The notes below the pieces were generated by a model. The model searched no databases. It was not told where the DNA came from and worked only from the letters and a program-made list of their open reading frames with translations. Below are positions 1 to 8,367 of a stretch of 64,000 nucleotides of DNA, in pieces (position 1 is the first letter of the stretch; each line of letters starts with the position of its first letter). The translations under genes and the position numbers were made by a program. The DNA lies in contig JAYPQE010000003.1 of assembly GCA_038131795.1 (NCBI GenBank), forward strand, positions 2,356,001-2,420,000. Direction: 5' to 3'. The stretch comes from Eutrophobius brisbanensis (lineage in GTDB: Bacteria > Pseudomonadota > Gammaproteobacteria > Eutrophobiales > Eutrophobiaceae).

Positions 1-201
1 TTCCTGACTTCAGGTAGCCAGGTTTACTCATTCAGCGACCATGATGTAGGTGTTATGTATAGGAATATGGAGGTGCACGAAAAATATCATCACTCAGTTA
101 AGAAGATTCACGAGGACATCTATGCACGCTTGAAAATCATTCAGGCCATGAAGGAAGAAGAGATGAAGTCAAGAATTATCACAGTTGACGTAAACAAATA
201 A
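1..201 (+). CDS. C-terminal part of an unrecognised protein (5' end outside window)
   Basis: Frame 1 is open from the first base to a TAA at 199-201 and gives 66 residues with no start codon context, so the gene begins upstream of the window. The visible tail is charged and probably helical, rich in Lys, Glu, His and Met (for example KYHHSVKKIHEDIYARL), and ends in a beta-like stretch SRIITVDVNK. I do not recognise a family. It is followed 35 bases later by a tiny membrane protein gene with its own strong ribosome binding site, so the two may be co-transcribed. That this frame is coding is inferred from amino-acid composition and from its clean end just before the next gene. Confidence 0.5.
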   Translation, partial: FLTSGSQVYSFSDHDVGVMYRNMEVHEKYHHSVKKIHEDIYARLKIIQAMKEEEMKSRIITVDVNK

Positions 202-236
202 ACCAGTTGAAAAAATTAGATTTAAAAGGAGATGAA

Positions 237-371
237 ATGGATAACCTAATGATGATATTACCTTCGTTGGCTTTATTTGCTGTTATTTTGACGGCGCAGG
301 TATATACGCTCGACAAGTTTTGCAAAGTGGCCAAAAAACCGTGGAAGCCCATGCGAGAAAACATAAAGTGA
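237..371 (+). CDS. 44-residue single-pass membrane protein
   Basis: A short frame starts at ATG 237, preceded by AAAAGGAGATGAA, a near-ideal Shine-Dalgarno sequence, and ends with TGA at 369-371. The product has a hydrophobic segment at residues 5-21 followed by a basic tail with a Lys/Arg-rich end (KVAKKPWKPMRENIK), which by the positive-inside rule suggests an N-out, C-in single-pass peptide. It follows the partial gene at 1-201 closely and precedes an SDR gene. I know no function for it. The ribosome binding site and membrane topology make it more likely to be real than chance, but no homology can be claimed from here. Confidence 0.5.
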   Translation: MDNLMMILPSLALFAVILTAQVYTLDKFCKVAKKPWKPMRENIK

Positions 372-445
372 CGGGATTTGTCTGTATTTTTTTGCATGCA
401 TAAAGACCCTGTATAGAAATATGTATTTATACTGGTGCAATTGCG

Positions 446-1183
446 ATGCCTGATTTCAGGAATGGTTCCAATGCCGTCGTGGTCGGTTCACATGGCGGCA
501 TTGGTGGCGCCCTAGTGAGGAAGCTAGATGGGCTTAGGAATTTTGATAAAATATTTTGCCTTTCAAGACGGGAGCCATTTTCAAGTAATGGCAGGTTAAT
601 ACATATGCCTTGCGATGTTGCTGATACCAATTCCATAGATATCTGTCGTGACAGAATCTCAGATCAGATCGAACAAATAGACTTATTATTTATAGCAACC
701 GGTATATTGCATAACGAACGGTTACGACCGGAAAAGCGTATGCAACACCTTTCAATTAGTAGTATGCAGGAAGTTTTTTTGATAAATACGTTTTCACCAA
801 TACTGGTGGCAAAAACATTCGCGCCTTTGATGAATAAATGTGATCCAGCTGTCATAGCTGCATTGTCTGCAAGAGTAGGAAGTATTGCCGATAATCGGCT
901 TGGTGGATGGTATTCTTACCGGGCCAGCAAATCAGCCCTGAACATGTATTTTCGGACATTTTCTATAGAAATGAAACGCATAAATCCTGGTCTTATAGTA
1001 ACACTGCTTCATCCGGGAACAACAGATACGAGACTTTCAAGTCCATTTCAGAAAAATGTTCCAGCAGGCAAATTATTCCCCCCTGAAAAATCTGCAGCGC
1101 ACCTTCTGGAAGTGATAGCGGGTCTGTCGCCTGAAGATACCGGAAATTTCCTTGCCTGGGACGGGCAGGCTATCGAATGGTAA
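446..1183 (+). CDS. Short-chain dehydrogenase/reductase (SDR), C-factor-like
   Basis: The 245-residue protein has a Rossmann fold with the glycine-rich NAD(P)-binding turn GSHGGIG at residues 14-20 and the catalytic YxxxK as Y158 and K162, with SAR before the Tyr supplying the usual Ser region. Length and motif order fit classical SDRs of the C-factor/CsgA type, which are cytoplasmic NAD(P)H-dependent oxidoreductases. The substrate is not predictable. The start at ATG 446 has no strong ribosome binding site. It lies 52 bases before the photolyase gene, an arrangement (SDR beside a photolyase) that I associate with photolyase clusters of gammaproteobacteria. A second, shorter SDR of the same kind lies at 32549-33214. 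Confidence 0.9.
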   Translation: MPDFRNGSNAVVVGSHGGIGGALVRKLDGLRNFDKIFCLSRREPFSSNGRLIHMPCDVADTNSIDICRDRISDQIEQIDLLFIATGILHNERLRPEKRMQHLSISSMQEVFLINTFSPILVAKTFAPLMNKCDPAVIAALSARVGSIADNRLGGWYSYRASKSALNMYFRTFSIEMKRINPGLIVTLLHPGTTDTRLSSPFQKNVPAGKLFPPEKSAAHLLEVIAGLSPEDTGNFLAWDGQAIEW

Positions 1184-1235
1184 TTCATTATATCTCTGCG
1201 TTTTACTATGTGCCGACGATAATCAATCTATATTT

Positions 1236-2753
1236 ATGCCTGCATTAAGACTTGTCCTGGGTGATCAATTGTCCCATAAACTGTCAGCACTTGAAGCTGT
1301 ATCAGTTGATGATGTAGTGTTGATGGCGGAAGTAAATGAGGTATTACCAGAGGTTATTCACCACAAAAAAAAGATCGCCTTTATTTATTCTTCGATGAGA
1401 CATTTTGCTGCAGAGTTAATTAAAAAAGGGGTCGATGTTGAATATGTGCAGTGTGAATATTCTGGTAAGTTTAAAAATCTTGCAGACGTGGTTTCCTGTT
1501 ACCTGGATAAAACTGGGTTCGATGAGATTGTTTTGACCGAGCCAGGTGACTACAAGGTATTGGACAACCTCAAGGATACTGCCAAAAAACATAATATACG
1601 TTTGAATGTATTAAGTGATACAAGATTCATATCAGATCAGGATGAGTTCAGGGAGTGGGCAAAGGGAAAAAAGAATCTGGTTATGGAAAACTGGTACCGG
1701 GCTATGAGAAAAAAAACCGGGTTGCTCATGGACGGATCCAGACCAGTTGGTGGAAAATGGAATTACGACAGAGAAAATAGAAAACCACCTGGTTCGGGCA
1801 TGAACGTAAAGCCACCGAAAAAATTCAGGCCTGACAAGATTACTCTCGCCGTTATGGCTTCGGTTGAGAAATATTTTACTGGTAATTTTGGGGAGCTCAA
1901 ACCATTCTGGTTTGCGGTTACTGCACGTCAGGCCCGGCAGTCACTCGATCACTTCATCAGCAACCATTTGCCATATTTTGGAGATTATCAGGATGCCATG
2001 CTTGAGGGGGAGGCTTTCCTGCACCATAGCGTCATTTCACATTATATGAATTGCGGACTGCTTGATCCGCTGGAGGTGTGTGTAGAGGCAGAGCAGGCCT
2101 GGTATAGAAACAAGGCACCCCTCAATGCCGTTGAAGGATTTATACGTCAGATAATTGGCTGGCGTGAATATATTCGTGGAGTTTACTGGTTATACATGCC
2201 CAATTACAGGGAAATGAACTATTTTGATGCGAGAAGACCATTGCCCGATTTTTACTGGACTGGCGAAACGAAAATGAACTGTATTTCCAATGTGGTAAAC
2301 ATGACACGCAGACATGCTTATTCACATCACATACAGCGGTTAATGGTTACAGGAAACTTTGCAAACCTTGCCGGTATAGATGTACAGGCAGTGAGTAACT
2401 GGTACCTAGGTGTCTATGCCGATGCCCATGAGTGGGTAGAGTTACCTAATACATTGGGAATGGCATTGTATGCTGATGGAGGGTTGGTTGGTACCAAACC
2501 ATATATTTCAACGGGTAACTATATTAAAAGGATGTCCAATTACTGTGATAATTGCAGCTATGATCCGGGCAAGCGTGTTGGTGATAGCGCCTGCCCATTC
2601 ACAACTTTGTACTGGGATTATCTTATCCGGCACCAGGACAAACTTGAGGATAATCATCGTATGGCAATCTCATATCGAAATTTGAACAGGTTGTCAGAAG
2701 TAGAAGTAAAACAGATTAGAGGACAGGCAAAAAAAATACTGGATTCTCTGTAG
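1236..2753 (+). CDS. Iron-sulfur bacterial cryptochrome/(6-4) photolyase-like protein
   Basis: The 505-residue protein belongs to the FeS-BCP/CryPro (PhrB) branch of the photolyase family, flavoproteins that repair (6-4) photoproducts using light and carry a 4Fe-4S cluster. The four cluster cysteines are visible as C349, C437, C440 and C453, each exactly one residue before the ligands known in Agrobacterium PhrB. The segment RRHAYSHHIQRLMVTGNF is the conserved flavin/DNA-binding region. The N-terminus LRLVLGDQLS is the typical antenna-domain start. An open frame extends upstream to 1152, but that part overlaps the SDR gene and looks non-coding, so ATG 1236 is preferred. It acts in the cytoplasm on UV-damaged DNA. 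Confidence 0.95.
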   Translation: MPALRLVLGDQLSHKLSALEAVSVDDVVLMAEVNEVLPEVIHHKKKIAFIYSSMRHFAAELIKKGVDVEYVQCEYSGKFKNLADVVSCYLDKTGFDEIVLTEPGDYKVLDNLKDTAKKHNIRLNVLSDTRFISDQDEFREWAKGKKNLVMENWYRAMRKKTGLLMDGSRPVGGKWNYDRENRKPPGSGMNVKPPKKFRPDKITLAVMASVEKYFTGNFGELKPFWFAVTARQARQSLDHFISNHLPYFGDYQDAMLEGEAFLHHSVISHYMNCGLLDPLEVCVEAEQAWYRNKAPLNAVEGFIRQIIGWREYIRGVYWLYMPNYREMNYFDARRPLPDFYWTGETKMNCISNVVNMTRRHAYSHHIQRLMVTGNFANLAGIDVQAVSNWYLGVYADAHEWVELPNTLGMALYADGGLVGTKPYISTGNYIKRMSNYCDNCSYDPGKRVGDSACPFTTLYWDYLIRHQDKLEDNHRMAISYRNLNRLSEVEVKQIRGQAKKILDSL

Positions 2754-2825
2754 TGCTAGCTAAATGGAGAAAAGTATAAGTGACAATATTGAATACAAAG
2801 TCGCAAGCAAAAAGCACAAAATATT

Positions 2826-2942
2826 AAGCCGTTATATAATAAGAAACCTCGTCCAGGTCGCAAGCTTGGCCATGTGAATCTAATTGAAACTTCCAGTCCA
2901 AAATTATCTGAGCAAATGGATCAAATCCTGAGTTACTCGTAA
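2826..2942 (+). pseudogene. purK: Remnant of purK (5-(carboxyamino)imidazole ribonucleotide synthase), C-terminus only
   Basis: In the otherwise empty stretch 2754-3062 one frame encodes about 38 residues ending at TAA 2940-2942. The part YNKKPRPGRKLGHVNL corresponds closely to the C-terminal signature of PurK (in E. coli YDKEVRPGRKVGHLNL). The frame is closed upstream by TGA at 2790-2792, and there is no start codon or ribosome binding site. Only the last tenth of the roughly 350-residue enzyme survives, so it cannot be functional. The rest of 2754-3062 shows no gene. This is a recognised motif match by eye, not a database result. Confidence 0.72.
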
Positions 2943-3062
2943 AAATTTAAGTCAGAATAAAACCCGATGAAGCGTACTGTGATTTATGCTGTAGCTAATC
3001 CCACAGCAAAACAATTGAATACAGGCATAGATTACTGTGCGCTGTAGCTCTAGAATGACCTC

Positions 3063-4958
3063 ATGGTCATCGTTCCCCCAAAAATCATTACTTTTTTCAG
3101 TAGCATTTTATGTGTCTTGCTACTGGTTGCCTCGCCAGTGCAGGGACAAAATACCAGTAAGCCAAAGCTGTACGGCAAGCACTGGATGGCTTTGACGGGT
3201 AAACCACTGTCAGCCAGTGCCGGGGCGATAACGTTTACACGTGGTGGAAATGCGGTTGATGCGGCCTGTGCCATGCTTGCGGCGGCAGCGACCATGTGGG
3301 ATACCATGAGCTGGGGAGGAGAGACCCAGGCCTTGATCTATAATCCCAATACCCGAAAGGTTATTGGTATCAATGCCCTGGGTGTTGCACCTACCGGAGC
3401 GACAGTTGAACTTTTCCGCGAACAGGGCCTGGACTATCCGCCGGAACATGGTCCCCAGGCGGCGATCACACCAGGGACACCGGGCGGCCTGATGGTTATG
3501 CTCGCAGAATACGGGACGTTGAGTCTTGCTGAGATCCTCGCACCGGCCATGGAAATGGCAGCGGGGTATCCTGTTGAAGAGGCCAATGTCCTGGAAATAG
3601 AAGAGAACCGTGACATCATTTCCCAGTGGCCAGCAGCGACACAATTATTTCTTCCTCACCTGAATGAAAAATACCCTGAGCGATGGGCCGCTCCGCGGCC
3701 GGGAGAGATGTTTCGTCAGCCGGATCTCCTTGCCACCTTGCAAAAGCTGGTAGAGGCAGAGACATATGCGTTGGCTTCGGGCAAAGATCGTAAGGCCGCA
3801 ATCTATGCAGCATATGATCGATTCTACCGGGGTGATGTTGCTGAGGAGATTGTACGCGGCATTCGTGAGGATGGTGGTCTGTTTACCATGCAAGACCTGG
3901 ACAACTGGCAGGTACAGATCGAGGCGCCGGTGAAGACCCGTTACAAGGGTATAGAGGTCTATAAATTAAATACCTGGGCCCAGGGGCCGGCGCTATTGCA
4001 GGCATTAAATATCCTCGAACAGGTGGATCTCAAGGACATGGGGTATAACAGCGTGCGTTATATACACTGGTTATACCAGACCATGAACCTAGTATTTGCT
4101 GACAGGGACTTCTATTACGGCGATACCTATTTTCCACCGGAAGAACCCATCGTGGGTCTGTTATCCAAGGAGTATGCGGCACAACGTCGATTATTAATTA
4201 ATGAGATTGAGAACAGTGTTGATATCAAGCCAGGTGATCCTTATCCATACCAGGGCGGCACCAATCCCTATGAACATTTTCGTGAGGCCTGGCAACCCGT
4301 ACCCCCAACGGCAAATGGCGAGGAAGATGAGAATGAAATTCAAGCATCCCGGCGCAATCGTAATGAGGCATTTCTGGCAGGAACCACATCTATTCAGGCG
4401 GCGGATGCTGAGGGTTGGGTGGTATCTGTCACCCCCAGCGGTGGTTGGGTACCTGCGTATCTTGCGGGCAATACAGGAATTGGCCTTAGCCAGCGTATGC
4501 AGAGTTTTGTGCTGGATGAGACCATGAACCCATTTAATGTTCTTGAGCCAGGTAAGCGACCCCGTGTCACCTTAACACCCAGTCTCGCCCTGTTACGCGG
4601 CAGGCCATTGATGGTATTTTCGGTGCAGGGCGGGGATACCCAGGAACAGAACCTGTTGCAGTTCTTCCTGAACATAATTGAGTTTGGTATGGATGTTCAG
4701 CAGGCGGCCGAGGCGGCCAACTTTACCAGCTACCAGATGCAGGCCTCCTTCGGTGATCACGCTGCTGAACCGGGAAGGATCGAAGTGATGCCTTCTGTGG
4801 ATGAATACACCAGGGATCAACTCTCCAGGATGGGGTATACAGTTGAAGTAGTTGATCGGACTTACAGCCCGATTACCGCCATTATTATTAATCCGCGAAG
4901 CGGTGTGATGGAAGGTGGTGTGGGTAATACCGGGGACGATTATGGTGTGGCCTGGTGA
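3063..4958 (+). CDS. Gamma-glutamyltransferase family protein (Ntn hydrolase), exported
   Basis: The 631-residue protein has a Sec signal peptide (residues 1-29, cleaved near VQG-Q) and a gamma-glutamyltranspeptidase fold. The large-subunit start shows the GGNAVDAACAM motif, and the autocleavage site appears as GTTSIQAAD, with T441 the expected nucleophile at the start of the small subunit. In well-studied GGTs this reads TTH; here His is replaced by Ser, and the glycine-rich oxyanion region (SGGWV...) is also divergent, so transfer to glutathione is not assured. Some GGT-like enzymes are cephalosporin acylases or other amidases. It stands alone between the purK remnant and a cupin gene and would act in the periplasm. 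Confidence 0.88.
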   Translation: MVIVPPKIITFFSSILCVLLLVASPVQGQNTSKPKLYGKHWMALTGKPLSASAGAITFTRGGNAVDAACAMLAAAATMWDTMSWGGETQALIYNPNTRKVIGINALGVAPTGATVELFREQGLDYPPEHGPQAAITPGTPGGLMVMLAEYGTLSLAEILAPAMEMAAGYPVEEANVLEIEENRDIISQWPAATQLFLPHLNEKYPERWAAPRPGEMFRQPDLLATLQKLVEAETYALASGKDRKAAIYAAYDRFYRGDVAEEIVRGIREDGGLFTMQDLDNWQVQIEAPVKTRYKGIEVYKLNTWAQGPALLQALNILEQVDLKDMGYNSVRYIHWLYQTMNLVFADRDFYYGDTYFPPEEPIVGLLSKEYAAQRRLLINEIENSVDIKPGDPYPYQGGTNPYEHFREAWQPVPPTANGEEDENEIQASRRNRNEAFLAGTTSIQAADAEGWVVSVTPSGGWVPAYLAGNTGIGLSQRMQSFVLDETMNPFNVLEPGKRPRVTLTPSLALLRGRPLMVFSVQGGDTQEQNLLQFFLNIIEFGMDVQQAAEAANFTSYQMQASFGDHAAEPGRIEVMPSVDEYTRDQLSRMGYTVEVVDRTYSPITAIIINPRSGVMEGGVGNTGDDYGVAW

Positions 4959-5060
4959 CAGGCTTGATAGAGATCAATTCCTGAACATACTGCACTTTTT
5001 TTCTCAATCAATTAGAGTAAGATATTTAGGCAAATTCAGATTTAAATGGGAGATGGCTGT

Positions 5061-5423
5061 ATGAATCAGCAAAAACAGGATGGGTGGCAAATTTTTCAAC
5101 TGGAAAAGCTATTGCAAATGGTTGAAGGCAGTGAGCCACGCTATCATGAATTTTTGCACAAGCAATCTATGAGTATGGGATTTTATCGCCTGCCAAAAGT
5201 TTCGAAAGACATGCAATCACCACGCCTTGAAGATGAGATTTATGTTGTCCTTGATGGCAAGGCAACTCTAACTGTGGACGGTGAAGAGCAGGAGACGGTA
5301 AAAGGATCGATATTGTTTGTTGCCGCAAATACGCCGCATACCTTTTTTAATATCGAAGAGGATTTAACGGTCCTGGCATTCTTTGGATCGCAATTACCGC
5401 CCGTAGCAAGCTATACCCCCTGA
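5061..5423 (+). CDS. Single-domain cupin protein
   Basis: The roughly 120-residue protein has a cupin beta-barrel. The segment PRLEDEIYVVLDGKATLTV is motif 1 with Glu and Asp in place of the usual His pair, and ANTPHTFFNI is motif 2 with a His ligand. Small cupins bind a metal or a small molecule and may be isomerases, dioxygenases or sensors; no specific role can be given. An ATG at 5046 is open in the same frame, but GGGAG at 5048-5052 sits at the right distance from ATG 5061, so the shorter form is preferred. It ends 14 bases before the convergent hydrolase gene. Confidence 0.85.
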   Translation: MNQQKQDGWQIFQLEKLLQMVEGSEPRYHEFLHKQSMSMGFYRLPKVSKDMQSPRLEDEIYVVLDGKATLTVDGEEQETVKGSILFVAANTPHTFFNIEEDLTVLAFFGSQLPPVASYTP

Positions 5424-5437
5424 CTATTTAAGTCATC

Positions 5438-6823
5438 CTATTGCATCAACCAGACCAGGCCGGCATAAAGTGCCCCCGCCAGTTGCCTGGGTCTTTCAAT
5501 ATGTCCCTGGTGGGTCAGAGGCAGATCAAACATTAATGCCTGCACGGGAATGTCCGGGTTGTATACTCTAAGTTCCTGGACTACCTGATAGGTGCTGGAT
5601 GCTTGTGGATCATCTTTAGTCCAATGGCCGGTGTCCATTTCTCCGGCAGTGAGGACGATCTTGCTATAGCCGGTTAAGGGTGCACGCATGGGGGCAAATA
5701 AATCGGCAAGCACTGCATCTACATCAACATTAAATCGGCTGCCCTTTTCTTCAAGAATGGCGTGGACCTGGCGTATCACATCTTCGCGCAGACCCGGTGT
5801 TCCACCGCGTCGTTCCAGGTCCTGTAACACCTGTTTGATTCGCGGACGACGATGGTAGACTAGTTCACCCATCCAGCGTTGGGCAATTTCCTCTGCAGTC
5901 AAAGACTCGTCCCACACAGGATTTAACGGCCCCATATAACCCCCGGAATAATCTGAAGTGGGCCTGGAGCGTACCTCATCCACCGGTGGATAGTCAGAGG
6001 CCTTACGGGTATAGCCCCAGCGGTCCTGCATTGATATCAGGTGTGATGTCCCACCAGTAGCCCATCCCAGGATCTTACCTTTCATTCTATCTTTTAATCT
6101 TGAACCATGGAGCATGTAGGGGAGTTCACCGCCTGTGGAATGACCGGTGACCACAAAGTCGCCATCGACGGCATGCTCAATCAATTCTACTACGCCGTCC
6201 ATAACCATCTGGAACGTATAGGATGCATTTCTGACACTGATCTCTTCCGTACTCATATCTCCGTCCAGCAGGTAAGCCATATCACGCTGTGAAGGTTCTT
6301 CAGACCAGCCGCCATGGCGGTAATTGCCTGGGATTGATACCAGCAACACGGGTACTTTTTGTGCAAGATATTGGCCCACCCCGGGGTTATTCAATGGATC
6401 CATTAAAAAACCGTAGAGGTTATTTGATCCGCCATGAATGATGACAACGGTGGGAAATCCCTGCACAGGATTTTTAGGCATCATGTGTAGCCCGGTAATG
6501 TCCCAGTCCAGTCCATATTTTTGAAACCGGACTTCATGCCAGTTAGCCTGGTAGCCAGTGATATCTGGATCCAGATCTTCCAGTTGTCTTGGATCCAGTG
6601 CGTTACCTGGTGCCCTGTCAGCAAGTGCTTTGACAGATCTACCCTGGTCAGGCAGGTCCCATCCCAGTTTATCGAACACATCAGGACTGACGCTATGATA
6701 TGGTTTGTCTTCATTAAGCATATTTATGATTTGTGATTCAGATGCGCCAAGTTGTTGTGCTATAGCAGCCGGGCTGACCAAAAGAAATAACAAAAAATAA
6801 CAATATTTATTTAATGTGTTCAT
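5438..6823 (-). CDS. Exported alpha/beta hydrolase
   Basis: The product is a 461-residue serine hydrolase with a Sec signal peptide (residues 1-22, ending AIA-Q). The oxyanion-type HGGSN motif is near residue 132, and the nucleophile elbow GHSTGG has the nucleophile at S229. The acid and base residues probably lie in the last 100 residues, where GHIERP resembles the catalytic His region. Substrate class (ester, amide or lactone) is unknown. The frame runs upstream to 6883, but the signal peptide and an AGGA box place the start at ATG 6823. It is convergent with the cupin gene and the last gene before a FUN14-like gene on the same strand. Confidence 0.85.
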   Translation of the reverse strand: MNTLNKYCYFLLFLLVSPAAIAQQLGASESQIINMLNEDKPYHSVSPDVFDKLGWDLPDQGRSVKALADRAPGNALDPRQLEDLDPDITGYQANWHEVRFQKYGLDWDITGLHMMPKNPVQGFPTVVIIHGGSNNLYGFLMDPLNNPGVGQYLAQKVPVLLVSIPGNYRHGGWSEEPSQRDMAYLLDGDMSTEEISVRNASYTFQMVMDGVVELIEHAVDGDFVVTGHSTGGELPYMLHGSRLKDRMKGKILGWATGGTSHLISMQDRWGYTRKASDYPPVDEVRSRPTSDYSGGYMGPLNPVWDESLTAEEIAQRWMGELVYHRRPRIKQVLQDLERRGGTPGLREDVIRQVHAILEEKGSRFNVDVDAVLADLFAPMRAPLTGYSKIVLTAGEMDTGHWTKDDPQASSTYQVVQELRVYNPDIPVQALMFDLPLTHQGHIERPRQLAGALYAGLVWLMQ

Positions 6824-6945
6824 ATTTATTCCTGGAGTTTTTTCGCCTATAAGAATTTTGTTAAGTCTGATTAATAAATACAAGTCTAGTTTTCATGTCG
6901 CTTAAGGGCAAGGTGATATTAATATGCTGGTATAAAGGTGATTGC

Positions 6946-7389
6946 TTATTTCTTTTTGAAACCAAAGAAAATACCCGCCGACCCGGTACCGGCAGATGGT
7001 AAATATGACATGAGGGCATGTTTTATTCCTTCCGAACTCTCCTTGAAAGACAGCAGGCTATGATTGGCCGAATATTCTATCGCTGCCCAGTCCAGGGTTA
7101 TTAATCCTGTGCCTTTGAGCGTACCGATAAGCAGGATAAAGGCCCCGGTTATCAATGAAGCGGTTTTGACAAACCGACGAAACATCCAACCGAGAAAGAA
7201 ACCACCCAGGTAACTACCCCCTATTAGTATCAGGGCAGTGGAGTAGCCGTTTAACCATGTGAAAATACCGGCGATAGAAGTTAACGCTGCAACTATGACC
7301 GATTTGGCATACCAGGGCGGTTGTTGACCCAGCCTGGTCCCATCAGAATCGGATACTTTTCTTTTTAGCAGTTCCCATAATAGGTCCAT
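6946..7389 (-). CDS. FUN14 domain membrane protein
   Basis: The 147-residue protein has three hydrophobic segments at about residues 30-52, 53-70 and 74-92. The glycine-rich pattern GGSYLGGFFLGWMFRRFVK followed by a second hydrophobic stretch ending LDWAAI is the hallmark of the FUN14 family, and the tail YLPSAGTGSAGIFFGFKKK matches the family's C-terminus. FUN14 proteins are small inner-membrane proteins in bacteria without an assigned reaction; the mitochondrial relative FUNDC1 is a mitophagy receptor. AGGAG eight bases upstream supports ATG 7389. It could be co-transcribed with the hydrolase downstream, 122 bases away. Confidence 0.85.
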   Translation of the reverse strand: MDLLWELLKRKVSDSDGTRLGQQPPWYAKSVIVAALTSIAGIFTWLNGYSTALILIGGSYLGGFFLGWMFRRFVKTASLITGAFILLIGTLKGTGLITLDWAAIEYSANHSLLSFKESSEGIKHALMSYLPSAGTGSAGIFFGFKKK

Positions 7390-7603
7390 TGTTACTCCTG
7401 CGATTAATGATAACTAATGTCAAAAATGATTTATTTGTACAGGTGGGATTTACTAAAGACCACCTGTGTTAAATTCTTCGTAGTCGATATTTATATTTAA
7501 GTGGCGATTTTCGAGTCTTTGAATGTTATAGTTTTAATGTGACTGGCTCTTATGAGCCATACCAGGGGAAATCTTAAGTCTTAACGCATCCATTACAAGA
7601 AAT

Positions 7604-8272
7604 ATGTCAACCCCGTCCAGCAATCAAAAACCCAATCAGGATAGCAATCAGATAGAAGATGCGAGCCCTGTAAACGACATTTATCATCAGCTGGACGTTA
7701 AGCAGGACAGGTTACTTCATCGTTGGCTGGACTGGAGTCAATCCAAGGTCATCGGCGAATATACCTTGTCAGTTATCTACTGTTTAGTGGCCCTGTTTTT
7801 CATGCTGCTGTTCGCCTTTACATCATTCCTCAATGAGTATTACTCTCATACTAAAGTGCTGCTATTTTTTTGTTTTATGACTGTAGGTAACCTGGTCTTT
7901 CTGATTCTTAAAAATCATGAACGACTGTCAAATACCATGGTCGTGGTATTGTTTGGCGCGCTTTGTATTTATCTGTTTGTCACTGGCGGTATCAACGAAA
8001 CGGGGCCACTATGGTATTTCGTCTACCCGCTCACTGCCTTATTTATACTTAATCTTTGGGAAGGGCTGCTGATGACAGTATTGCTTTTTTGGGCGACGAT
8101 GATGATCTATTCGTACCAGGTCGTTAATCTGGATTATGATCATTATTCGGGGAGTTTTATTGCCAGGTTTTTTGCTGTTTATATTGCTATTTCCATTCTT
8201 TCATTTTTATATGCATACAGCCGTAGTAAAAATGATTTGATTCATCGGGACGAAAAAAGGAATTCAAATTAA
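7604..8272 (+). CDS. Orphan multi-pass membrane sensor-type module
   Basis: The 222-residue protein has a soluble N-terminal 50 residues rich in Asn, Gln and Asp and about six hydrophobic segments between residues 56 and 205. It ends with a short basic tail (YSRSKNDLIHRDEKRN) that resembles the start of a linker helix. The pattern GGINETGPLWYFVYPLTAL is typical of the membrane sensory region in front of GGDEF or histidine kinase domains (the GG...TG.LW.Y..PL type). Here no output domain follows: the frame stops at 8272 and the next gene is a cytochrome. It is either a truncated sensor or a stand-alone receptor. Assignment to the sensory family is by pattern recognition. Confidence 0.7.
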   Translation: MSTPSSNQKPNQDSNQIEDASPVNDIYHQLDVKQDRLLHRWLDWSQSKVIGEYTLSVIYCLVALFFMLLFAFTSFLNEYYSHTKVLLFFCFMTVGNLVFLILKNHERLSNTMVVVLFGALCIYLFVTGGINETGPLWYFVYPLTALFILNLWEGLLMTVLLFWATMMIYSYQVVNLDYDHYSGSFIARFFAVYIAISILSFLYAYSRSKNDLIHRDEKRNSN

Positions 8273-8367
8273 TATTATTATTTAGTTTTGATTTATTACC
8301 ATTTATGTAATTAATTTTGTGAAAGCTTAAGACAGGCTATTGTTAAATAAGAAAAAAAGGGGGGGGT

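Noticed and set aside
1152..1235. N-terminal extension of the photolyase
   Set aside because: It overlaps the SDR gene, has no ribosome binding site and does not resemble the family; ATG 1236 begins exactly at the conserved antenna-domain start.
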